64,000 nt of DNA from Stella humosa (GTDB taxonomy: Bacteria > Pseudomonadota > Alphaproteobacteria > ATCC43930 > Allostellaceae), in the NCBI RefSeq assembly GCF_006738645.1, contig NZ_AP019700.1, positions 5,066,001 to 5,130,000 of the forward strand. The letters are read 5' to 3'. Both the position numbers and the translations under genes were made by a program. Under the pieces are notes generated by a model, which had not been told where the DNA came from, made no database searches, and was given only the letters and a program-made list of their open reading frames with translations. Shown one piece after another: positions 16,580-23,854 of this stretch; positions within the stretch are counted from its first letter, which is position 1, and each line of letters starts with the position of its first letter.

Positions 16580-18157
16580 ATGATCGACCATTCGTTCAGC
16601 CACAACTGGCAGATGTCCAAGGCCGTCGTCCGCTCCAAGGGCGGGGTCGTCGCCTCGCAGAGCCGGCGCGCGGCCGATGCCGGGGCCGCCATCCTGCGCG
16701 CCGGCGGCAACGCCATGGACGCCGCCATCGCCGCCTCCTTCACGGTGGGCGTGCTGGAGAACTGGATGAACGGCATCGGCGGCGGCGGCTGCATGCTGGT
16801 CTATGTGGCGAAGGAGAAAAAGGTCTACGCAGTCGACTTCACCATGGTGGCGCCGCTCGGCATCGACCCGGCCGACTATCCGCTGACCGGCACCAGCGGT
16901 GCGGCCGACCTGTTCGGCTGGCCCGGCGTCGAGGGCGACCGCAACGTCCACGGGCCGCTGTCGATCGCCGTGCCCGGCTACATGGCCGGCATCGGCCTGG
17001 CGCTGAAGACCTTCGGCACCAAGCCGCTGGCCGAGCTGATGGCGCCCGCCATCGCGCACGCCGAGCGCGGGCTGATGGTCGACTGGTACGCCACGCTGCT
17101 GATCGCGACCGGCGCCAAGGACCTGCTGAAATATCCCGAGAGCGCGGCCATCTGGCTCGACGGCGGCGTGCCGCCGGTCGGCAACTGGTCGGGGCCGCCC
17201 AAGATGCTGCCCTTTCCCAAGCTGGCCGCCACGCTGCGCCACATCGCCCAGAACGGCGCCGACAGCTTCTACAAGGGCGCGCTCGCCCAGCAGATCGTGG
17301 CCGACATGAAGGCGGTCGGCGGCAAGATCACGCTGGAGGACCTGGCGCGCTACGAGGCGCGCATCGTCGAGCCGATCCATCTGCCCTACCGCGGCTACGA
17401 CATCCACGCCATGTCCGGCCTGACCGCCGGTCCGACGGTCGCCAAGTGCTTCGCCCAGTTGGGCGCCAACCCGGCCAGCGGTGCCGGCGCGCCCGACACA
17501 GAACAGTACCTGGCCTATGCCCGCACCCTGCACAACGCCTATGCCGAGCGGCTGGACACCATGGGCGAGGCCGAGGGCACCAAGGAGCCCGTGTCGACCA
17601 CCCATCTCGCCGCCGTCGACGGCGAAGGCAACATGGTGACCATCACCCAGACCCTGCTGTCGCTGTTCGGCAGCAAGGTGACGATGCCGTCGACCGGCAT
17701 CCTGATGAACAACGGCATCATGTGGTTCGACCCGCGGCCCGGACGCCCGAACGCCATCGCCCCCGGCCGGCGCCCGCTCAACAACATGTGCCCGATCATC
17801 GTCACCAAGGACGGCGCCCCGCGCCTGGCCATGGGTGCGTCGGGCGGACGTCGCATCATGCCGGCCGTCCTGCAGATCGCGGCCTTCCAGATGGACTACG
17901 GCATGGGTTTCGGCCAGGCCTTCGAGCAGCCGCGCATGGACGTCAGCGGGACCCAGGGCATCACTGCCGAGCCGGGCCTGGGCAAGGAGACCCTGTCGGC
18001 GCTGGCGAGCGAGTTCGCGACCGACATCCAGCCGCGCATGGTCTATCCCAAGAACTATGCCTGCCCGGTGGCCGTCGCGGTCGATCCGGCGACCGGCGAC
18101 CGCCTGGGCACCAGCGAGCCGTCACAGCCCTGGGGCGACGCCGCCGCGGAGGTGTGA
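16580..18157 (+). CDS. Gamma-glutamyltransferase family protein
   Basis: The 525-aa protein has the Ntn-hydrolase organisation of gamma-glutamyltransferases. The large-subunit start includes GGNAMDAAIAASFTVGV and NGIGGGGCMLVY. The autoprocessing site is at S-T-T-H (T340 as the likely nucleophile), followed by VTMPSTGILMNNGIMWFDP. These enzymes cleave gamma-glutamyl bonds of glutathione and related amides or act as acylases. No signal peptide is present, unlike the periplasmic E. coli enzyme, so a cytoplasmic amide hydrolase is likely. It lies 116 nt after the LctP-type permease and ahead of a peptide ABC importer. Confidence 0.87.
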   Translation: MIDHSFSHNWQMSKAVVRSKGGVVASQSRRAADAGAAILRAGGNAMDAAIAASFTVGVLENWMNGIGGGGCMLVYVAKEKKVYAVDFTMVAPLGIDPADYPLTGTSGAADLFGWPGVEGDRNVHGPLSIAVPGYMAGIGLALKTFGTKPLAELMAPAIAHAERGLMVDWYATLLIATGAKDLLKYPESAAIWLDGGVPPVGNWSGPPKMLPFPKLAATLRHIAQNGADSFYKGALAQQIVADMKAVGGKITLEDLARYEARIVEPIHLPYRGYDIHAMSGLTAGPTVAKCFAQLGANPASGAGAPDTEQYLAYARTLHNAYAERLDTMGEAEGTKEPVSTTHLAAVDGEGNMVTITQTLLSLFGSKVTMPSTGILMNNGIMWFDPRPGRPNAIAPGRRPLNNMCPIIVTKDGAPRLAMGASGGRRIMPAVLQIAAFQMDYGMGFGQAFEQPRMDVSGTQGITAEPGLGKETLSALASEFATDIQPRMVYPKNYACPVAVAVDPATGDRLGTSEPSQPWGDAAAEV

Positions 18158-18185
18158 GCGACGCCGCACAAACAGATCGCAAACC

Positions 18186-18213
18186 GCCCCCCGGGGACCC
18201 CCCCCCCGGGGGC
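18186..18213. repeat. C/G homopolymer tract with inverted repeat downstream of ggt
   Basis: The stretch has six C, four G, one A, ten C and five G, so GCCCCC and GGGGGC can pair across 16 nt. It lies 28 nt after the gamma-glutamyltransferase stop. There is no T-run, so intrinsic termination is doubtful. The ten-C run is the longest homopolymer noticed in the window and is a likely site of slippage or sequencing error. Confidence 0.45.
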
Positions 18214-18282
18214 AACTTCCATGAGGCATGGGAATTGCTTGCCGGACGGCAGGCTTCACGCGTCGGCCGGGCCGCCACAGAC

Positions 18283-18310
18283 TTGTAAGAGCGGGCAGTC
18301 CGGCTATTCT
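18283..18310 (+). promoter_or_regulatory. Candidate sigma-70 promoter for the peptide ABC transporter operon
   Basis: TTGTAA (18283-18288) and TATTCT (18305-18310) are separated by 16 nt, each matching four of six consensus bases. It lies about 97 nt upstream of the binding-protein ATG. Two small hairpins lie between: GACCCC-ac-GGGGTC at 18338-18351 and CCGCC-gctc-GGCGG at 18371-18384. Position and sequence are suggestive only. Confidence 0.35.
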
Positions 18311-18406
18311 ACCGGCCGACAAGAAGCACGGAACGGGGACCCCACGGGGTCGATAACCGCAGGGATCGTCCCGCCGCTCGGCGGGGGGCTTGGGAAGGGG
18401 AACGAT

Positions 18407-19930
18407 ATGATCAAGCAATGGGCAACCGCTGCATCCGCGGCGGCGTTGGCACTGGCGATCGGGGCGCCGGAAGCGGCAGCGCAGAAGTCCAAGGACACGC
18501 TGCGGATCGCCTGGGAACAGACGGTCGAGAACGTCGACAACTATTACAACACCAACCGCGAAGGCATCCTCTTCTCGCGCATGGTGTGGGACACGCTGGT
18601 CGACCGCGATCCCAAGACCTTCAAGACGATCCCCAACCTCGCCACCGCCTGGAAGTGGGTCGACGACCGCACGCTCGAGATGGAGCTGCGCCAGGGCGTG
18701 AAGTTCCACAACGGCGAGGAGTTCGACGCCGACGACGTCGTCTTCACGCTGAACTACATCTCGAATCCCGAGAACAAGGTCATCAACCAGTCCAACGTGA
18801 GCTGGATCGAGAAGGCCGAGAAGCTCGACAAGTTCAAGATCCGGATCATCACCAAGAAGCCGTTCCCGGCGGCGCTCGAGTTCCTGACGATCCCGATCGT
18901 CATGTACCCGAACGAGTACTATGCCAAGGTCGGCCCCAAGGAGATGGGCCTGAAGCCGGTCGGCACCGGCCCCTACAAGGCCACCAAGATCGTCCCCACC
19001 AAGGAATACACGTTGGAGCGGTGGGAGGGGCATTTCGAGGGCGGCTCCAAGCCCCACGCCAAGATCAAGAACATCGTCATCCGCACCATCCCGGAGATGT
19101 CGACCCAGATCGCCGAGTTGCTGGCGGGTGGACTCGACTGGATCTGGTACGTGCCGGTCGACCAGGCCGACCGCCTGGAGACGGTCCCGTCGCTCCAGGT
19201 CGTGCGCGCCGAGACCATGCGCATCGGCTATATCGGCATGGATGCCGCCGGCCGCACCTCGACCAAGGCCCTGCAGGACGTACGCGTCCGCCAGGCGATC
19301 GCGCACGCCATCGACCGGCCGGCGATCGTCAAGAACCTGATCGGCGGCAAGTCCCGCGTGCTGGATGCGCCGTGCTTCCCGACCCAGTTCGGCTGCGACA
19401 ACACCGTCGCCGCCAAGTACCCCTACAACCCCGCCAAGGCCAAGGAACTGCTCGCCGCCGCCGGCTACAAGGACGGCTTCGAGATGGAGTTCTTCGCCTA
19501 CCGCCCGCGTGACTGGTCGGAGGCGATCCTGGGCTATCTGAACGCGGTCGGCATCAAGCCGAAGCTGACGCAGATGACCTACTTCGCGGTGCGCGACAAG
19601 AACCACGCCAACGCCACCCCGTCCTACTTCATGGATTGGGGCTCCTACTCGATCAACGACGTGTCGGCGATCCTGCCCAACTTCTTCGGCGGCAGCGGCG
19701 ACGACTATGCCCGCGACGCCGAGGTGAAGGGCTGGCTGGAAGCCGGCGGCGCCACGGTCGACGAGGCGGCACGCAAGGAGAACTACTCCAAGGCGATCAA
19801 GAAGATCACCGAGCAGGCCTACTGGCTGCCGATGTTCACCTTCGTCACCAACTACGGCATGACCAAGGACCTCAACTTCGAGGCCTTCGCCGACGAGCTG
19901 CCGCGCTACTACCTCTACGGCTGGAAGTAG
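18407..19930 (+). CDS. ABC transporter substrate-binding protein, dipeptide/oligopeptide family
   Basis: The 507-aa protein starts with a Sec signal peptide (MIKQWATAASAAALALAIG...AAA, cleavage near residue 25). The SBP_bac_5 (DppA/OppA) fold follows, shown by LATAWKWVDDRTLEMELRQGVKFHNGEEFDADDVVFTLNYI, the family signature region. It should bind a peptide or similar ligand in the periplasm and deliver it to the permeases encoded next. A clear AAGGGG ribosome site precedes the ATG at 18407; the in-frame upstream extension is rejected because the signal peptide begins here. First gene of a six-gene run ending with an unusual fusion protein. Confidence 0.93.
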   Translation: MIKQWATAASAAALALAIGAPEAAAQKSKDTLRIAWEQTVENVDNYYNTNREGILFSRMVWDTLVDRDPKTFKTIPNLATAWKWVDDRTLEMELRQGVKFHNGEEFDADDVVFTLNYISNPENKVINQSNVSWIEKAEKLDKFKIRIITKKPFPAALEFLTIPIVMYPNEYYAKVGPKEMGLKPVGTGPYKATKIVPTKEYTLERWEGHFEGGSKPHAKIKNIVIRTIPEMSTQIAELLAGGLDWIWYVPVDQADRLETVPSLQVVRAETMRIGYIGMDAAGRTSTKALQDVRVRQAIAHAIDRPAIVKNLIGGKSRVLDAPCFPTQFGCDNTVAAKYPYNPAKAKELLAAAGYKDGFEMEFFAYRPRDWSEAILGYLNAVGIKPKLTQMTYFAVRDKNHANATPSYFMDWGSYSINDVSAILPNFFGGSGDDYARDAEVKGWLEAGGATVDEAARKENYSKAIKKITEQAYWLPMFTFVTNYGMTKDLNFEAFADELPRYYLYGWK

Positions 19931-20003
19931 CAGGGACGGGTGACGGGCGGCCGGCAGCGGCCGCTCGTCACCCCCCTGTTTGCCCGCGCCAGAGCAGCCT
20001 GCC

Positions 20004-20921
20004 ATGCTCGCCTACGCCCTCAAGCGTCTTCTTCTCGCCTGCCTGGTGGTGCTGACCGTATCGGGCATCACCTTCATCATGACCAATGCCGCGATCGACC
20101 CGGCCAAGGCGATCGCGGGCGCCAATGCCACCACCGAGGACATCGAGGCGCTGCGCCGCAGCTTCGGTTTCGACCGCCCCCTGGTCATTCAGTACCTGGA
20201 CTGGCTGGGCAACGCCCTGATGGGCAATTTCGGCGAATCCTACCGGCTGCGCACGTCGGTGGCCGAGCTGCTGCTCGACCGGCTGCCGGTCACCATGACG
20301 CTAGGCGGACTCGCGCTGCTGTTCGCCCTGACCCTGTCCATTCCGCTTGGCGTCGTCGCCGCGCTGAAGCCCAATTCCCCGGTCGACCGGCTGGCGCTCT
20401 CGATGTCGGTGCTGGGGCAGGCGCTGCCGACCTTCTGGTTCGCGCTGATGATGATCATCCTGTTCGGGATCATCCTGCGCTGGCTGCCGATCTCGGGCTC
20501 TGGCTCCTGGGCGCACTTCGTGATGCCGTCGATCGCGCTCGGCTACTACGCCACGCCCGCCTTCATGCGGCTGACGCGGGCCGGCATGATCGAGGTGCTG
20601 GCGTCGGACTATATCCGCACCGCGCGCGCCAAGGGCCTGCGGCCGGCGACGGTGCTGTTCAAGCATGCGCTGCGCAACGCGGTCATCCCGGTGGTGTCGC
20701 TGGCGGCCGTGCAGTTCGGCTTCATGCTGGGCGGCTCGGTCGTGATCGAGACCATCTTCGCGCTGCACGGCGTGGGTTTCCTTGCCTGGGAATCGATCAG
20801 CCGCTCCGACATCCCGGTGGTCCAGGCCATCGTGCTGCTGATCTCGCTGTTCTACATCGTCCTCACCTTGCTGGCGGACCTGTTGAACGCCTATCTCGAC
20901 CCTCGCATCCGGGTGGGCTGA
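20004..20921 (+). CDS. ABC transporter permease, DppB/OppB type
   Basis: The 305-aa inner-membrane permease begins MLAYALKRLL and has about six membrane segments. The EAA-like coupling loop is seen at YIRTARAKGLRPATVLFKHALRNAVIPVV (around residues 205-233), which docks onto the ATPase. The N-terminal block GITFIMTNAAIDPAKA and the long periplasmic loop before the TM domain are typical of DppB. I use the ATG at 20004 rather than 19980 because the DppB family begins at this point. It lies 73 nt after the binding-protein gene. Confidence 0.93.
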   Translation: MLAYALKRLLLACLVVLTVSGITFIMTNAAIDPAKAIAGANATTEDIEALRRSFGFDRPLVIQYLDWLGNALMGNFGESYRLRTSVAELLLDRLPVTMTLGGLALLFALTLSIPLGVVAALKPNSPVDRLALSMSVLGQALPTFWFALMMIILFGIILRWLPISGSGSWAHFVMPSIALGYYATPAFMRLTRAGMIEVLASDYIRTARAKGLRPATVLFKHALRNAVIPVVSLAAVQFGFMLGGSVVIETIFALHGVGFLAWESISRSDIPVVQAIVLLISLFYIVLTLLADLLNAYLDPRIRVG

Positions 20922-20924
20922 CCG

Positions 20925-21860
20925 ATGGCTGCGACCTCCACCGTGTTCGGCGCCGGCCGCCTGTCGCCCGAACTGATGCTGGCCCCCAGCCCGGGCGCGC
21001 TGTTGCGGCGGCGCATCTTCGGCCACCGCAGCCTGATGTTCGGCATCATCGTGCTGGGCCTGATGGTGATCGTGGCTCTCGGCGCCTTCTTCGTGGCGCC
21101 GCACGATCCCTATGCCCAGAGCCTCGCCAGCCGCCGCATCCCGCCCATCTGGCATGCCTGGTTCTGGGACAATCCCAAGGCCGGCTGGGAGCATGTGCTG
21201 GGCACCGACAAGGTCGGCCGCGACTATCTCTCGCGGCTCATCTATGGCGCCCGCATCTCGCTCGTCATCGGCATCGCGACGATGCTGATATCGGGCATCA
21301 TCGGCACGACGCTGGGGGTGATGGCGGGCTATTTCGGCGGCCGGGTCGACCTCGTCGTCACCTTCCTCATCACCACCCGCCTGTCGATGCCCGTCGTCAT
21401 GGTGGCGCTGGCGGTGGTCGCCCTCTATGGCAGCTCACTGGAGGTGGTGATCCTGGTGCTGGGCTTCCTGCTATGGGACCGCTTCGCCGTCGTCATGCGC
21501 AGCGTCACCATGCAGGCGCGCTCGCTCGACTACGTCACCGCGGCCCAGGCGATCGGCTGCACCACCCCCTACATCCTGCTGCGCGAGATCCTGCCCAACA
21601 TCCTGAACTCGCTCGTGGTGGTGGCGACCGTCGAGATGGCCAACGCCATCCTGCTGGAGGCGGCCCTGTCCTTCCTGGGCCTGGGCGTGCAGCCGCCCCT
21701 GCCCTCCTGGGGCCTGATGCTGTCCGAGGCCAAGGAGGACATGTTCTTCAGCCCCTGGATGATCACGCTCCCCGGCATCTGCCTCTTCCTGCTGGTGCTG
21801 TCGATCAACCTGCTGGGCGACGGCGTGCGCGACGTGACCGCACCCGAGAACCGCAATTGA
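20925..21860 (+). CDS. ABC transporter permease, DppC/OppC type
   Basis: This 311-aa permease carries the N-terminal OppC-type segment (HRSLMFGIIVLGLMVIVALGAFFVAPHDPYAQ), then LGTDKVGRDYLSRLIYGARISL, the family landmark. The coupling loop is DYVTAAQAIGCTTPYILLREILPNILNSL. It pairs with the DppB-type permease three bases upstream to form the channel. The C-terminus ends LLGDGVRDVTAPENRN, matching the usual length. Confidence 0.93.
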   Translation: MAATSTVFGAGRLSPELMLAPSPGALLRRRIFGHRSLMFGIIVLGLMVIVALGAFFVAPHDPYAQSLASRRIPPIWHAWFWDNPKAGWEHVLGTDKVGRDYLSRLIYGARISLVIGIATMLISGIIGTTLGVMAGYFGGRVDLVVTFLITTRLSMPVVMVALAVVALYGSSLEVVILVLGFLLWDRFAVVMRSVTMQARSLDYVTAAQAIGCTTPYILLREILPNILNSLVVVATVEMANAILLEAALSFLGLGVQPPLPSWGLMLSEAKEDMFFSPWMITLPGICLFLLVLSINLLGDGVRDVTAPENRN

Positions 21861-21878
21861 CCGGAAGTTGACCCTGCC

Positions 21879-22886
21879 ATGAGTGCCATCCTCGAAGTCG
21901 AGAACCTGCGGGTCGAGATCCCGGTCGCGACCGGCAACCTCGTGCCGGTGCGCGGCATCAGCTTCAGCGTCCAGCGCGGCGAGACCTTGTGCATCGTCGG
22001 CGAATCCGGCTGCGGCAAGTCGCTGACCTCGCTGTCGATCATGAACCTGCTGCCCAAGCGGGCCAAGCGCACGGCCAGCCGGCTGCTGCTCGGCGGCGCC
22101 GACCTGCAGTCGACCGACGAGCGGGCGATGTCGGACATCCGCGGCAACAAGATGGCGATGATCTTCCAGGAGCCGATGACGAGCCTGAACCCGGCCTACA
22201 CCATCGGCAATCAGCTCGAGGAAGCCTTCTTGCGGCACCGCAAGGCCTCGCGCCGGGACGCGCGCGAGCGCGCCGTGTTCCTGCTGGAGAAGGTCGGCAT
22301 CAGTGCGGCCGCCAGCCGGCTGGGCCAGTATCCGCACCAGCTTTCGGGCGGGCTGCGCCAGCGGGTGATGATCGCCATGGCACTCATGTGCGGGCCCGAG
22401 CTGATCATCGCCGACGAGCCGACGACCGCGCTCGACGTCACCATCCAGGCCCAGATCCTGCACCTGCTGGCGACCCTGCAGCGCGAGTTGCAGATGGGCG
22501 TCATGCTGATCACCCACGACCTCGGCATCGTCGCCCGCGTGGCCGACCGCGTGGCCGTCATGTATGCGGGGGAGATCGTCGAGAGCGGCACCGTGCACGA
22601 GGTCTTCTCGCGCCCGCTGCACCCCTACACCCAGGGCCTGCTGCGCTGCATCCCGGTGCCGGGCAAGACCAAGCGGGGCAGTCACCTGGGCTCGATCCCG
22701 GGCGTCGTCCCGGCACTGTTCGGCGAACCCACGCAGTGCAGCTTCGCCAACCGTTGCGAATATGCCAGTGCGGCCTGCACCGCCGGGCCCATACCGCTGA
22801 CGACGCTGGGCGAGGGCCGGGCCTATCGCTGCGTGTTGCCGGTCGATACCTGCATAGCCAACCAGGCCCGCGCGGTGGCGGCATGA
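21879..22886 (+). CDS. ABC transporter ATP-binding protein, DppD/OppD type
   Basis: The 335-aa ATPase has Walker A GESGCGKSLTS (about residues 46-56), signature LSGGLRQRV and Walker B LIIADEPTTALD. A C-terminal oligopeptide-transporter domain contains the CSFANRCEYASAAC cysteine cluster, which in this family can bind an iron-sulfur centre. Its stop overlaps the next ATPase start as ATGA, so the two ATPases are co-translated. It energises uptake by the adjacent permeases. Confidence 0.94.
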   Translation: MSAILEVENLRVEIPVATGNLVPVRGISFSVQRGETLCIVGESGCGKSLTSLSIMNLLPKRAKRTASRLLLGGADLQSTDERAMSDIRGNKMAMIFQEPMTSLNPAYTIGNQLEEAFLRHRKASRRDARERAVFLLEKVGISAAASRLGQYPHQLSGGLRQRVMIAMALMCGPELIIADEPTTALDVTIQAQILHLLATLQRELQMGVMLITHDLGIVARVADRVAVMYAGEIVESGTVHEVFSRPLHPYTQGLLRCIPVPGKTKRGSHLGSIPGVVPALFGEPTQCSFANRCEYASAACTAGPIPLTTLGEGRAYRCVLPVDTCIANQARAVAA

Positions 22887-23854
22887 CCCCGATCCTGGAG
22901 ACCGCCAACGTCTTCCGCACCTTCCAGGTCGGCACGGGCTTCCTGAAGCCCAAGCGGCCGCTGCATGCGGTGAACGGCGTCACGCTCCGGCTGGCCAAGG
23001 GCGAGGTGCTGGGGCTGGTCGGCGAATCCGGCTGCGGCAAGTCCACGCTGGCCAAGATGCTGCTGGGGCTGCTGCCGCCCACCTCGGGCGACATCCTGAT
23101 CTCGGGCCAGGCGATCTCGGGCCTCGACCGGCGGGCCACGGCTCGGCGCATCCAGCCGATCTTCCAGGACCCCTATTCCTCGCTCAACCCACGCAAGACT
23201 ATCGGCGACATCATCCAGCTGCCGCTGAAGGTGCATCGCGTCGGCACGTCGGCCGAGTGGCCGGCCAAGGTGCGCGAGATGATGGACATGGTGGGCCTGC
23301 CCCACCGCTATGCCGGCAACTATCCGAGCCAGCTGTCCGGCGGCCAGCGCCAGCGCGTGGCCATCGCGCGCGCGCTCATCATGCGGCCAGAGCTGGTCAT
23401 CTGCGACGAGCCGACGTCGGCGCTGGACGTCTCGGTCCAGTCGCAGATCCTCAACCTGCTGCTCGACCTGCAACGGGAACTGGGGCTGACCTACCTGCTG
23501 ATCAGCCACAACCTGGCGGTGGTCGAGCACATGGCCAACCGGGTCGCCGTCATGTATCTCGGCCGCATCGTCGAGGAAGCGGCGACCGACCAGCTCTTCG
23601 ACAACCCCCAGCACCCCTACACCCAGGCGCTGCTGGCCTCCGTGCTGACGCCGGAGCCGGGCCTGGGCGTGCCCGACGCCAATCTCGGCGCCACCTTCCC
23701 CAACCCGATCGACCCGCCGTCGGGCTGCACCTTCCACCCGCGCTGCCCGCACGCCATGCCGGTATGCCGGACGATCGCGCCCAAGCCGATCGCCAACGCG
23801 ACCGGGCATGTGGAATGTCACCTGTATGATGCGGAGATGAAGAAGGCCTCTTGA
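22883..23854 (+). CDS. ABC transporter ATP-binding protein, DppF/OppF type
   Basis: The protein is 323 aa. Walker A is GESGCGKSTLAK, signature LSGGQRQRVAIARAL, Walker B LVICDEPTSALD, and a C-terminal segment has GCTFHPRCPHAMPVC. I choose the ATG at 22883, which forms an ATGA overlap with the DppD stop and is followed by the expected ILETANVFRTFQVG strand; the longer in-frame extension upstream is a shadow of dppD. Its stop overlaps a TTG start of the fusion gene (TTGA), so the fusion is translated from the same transcript. Confidence 0.94.
   Translation: MTPILETANVFRTFQVGTGFLKPKRPLHAVNGVTLRLAKGEVLGLVGESGCGKSTLAKMLLGLLPPTSGDILISGQAISGLDRRATARRIQPIFQDPYSSLNPRKTIGDIIQLPLKVHRVGTSAEWPAKVREMMDMVGLPHRYAGNYPSQLSGGQRQRVAIARALIMRPELVICDEPTSALDVSVQSQILNLLLDLQRELGLTYLLISHNLAVVEHMANRVAVMYLGRIVEEAATDQLFDNPQHPYTQALLASVLTPEPGLGVPDANLGATFPNPIDPPSGCTFHPRCPHAMPVCRTIAPKPIANATGHVECHLYDAEMKKAS

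Noticed and set aside
14909-18157. A 1082-codon frame apparently fusing the permease region to gamma-glutamyltransferase
   Set aside because: The first part is a shifted frame of the LctP-type permease; the GGT family N-terminus starts at 16580.
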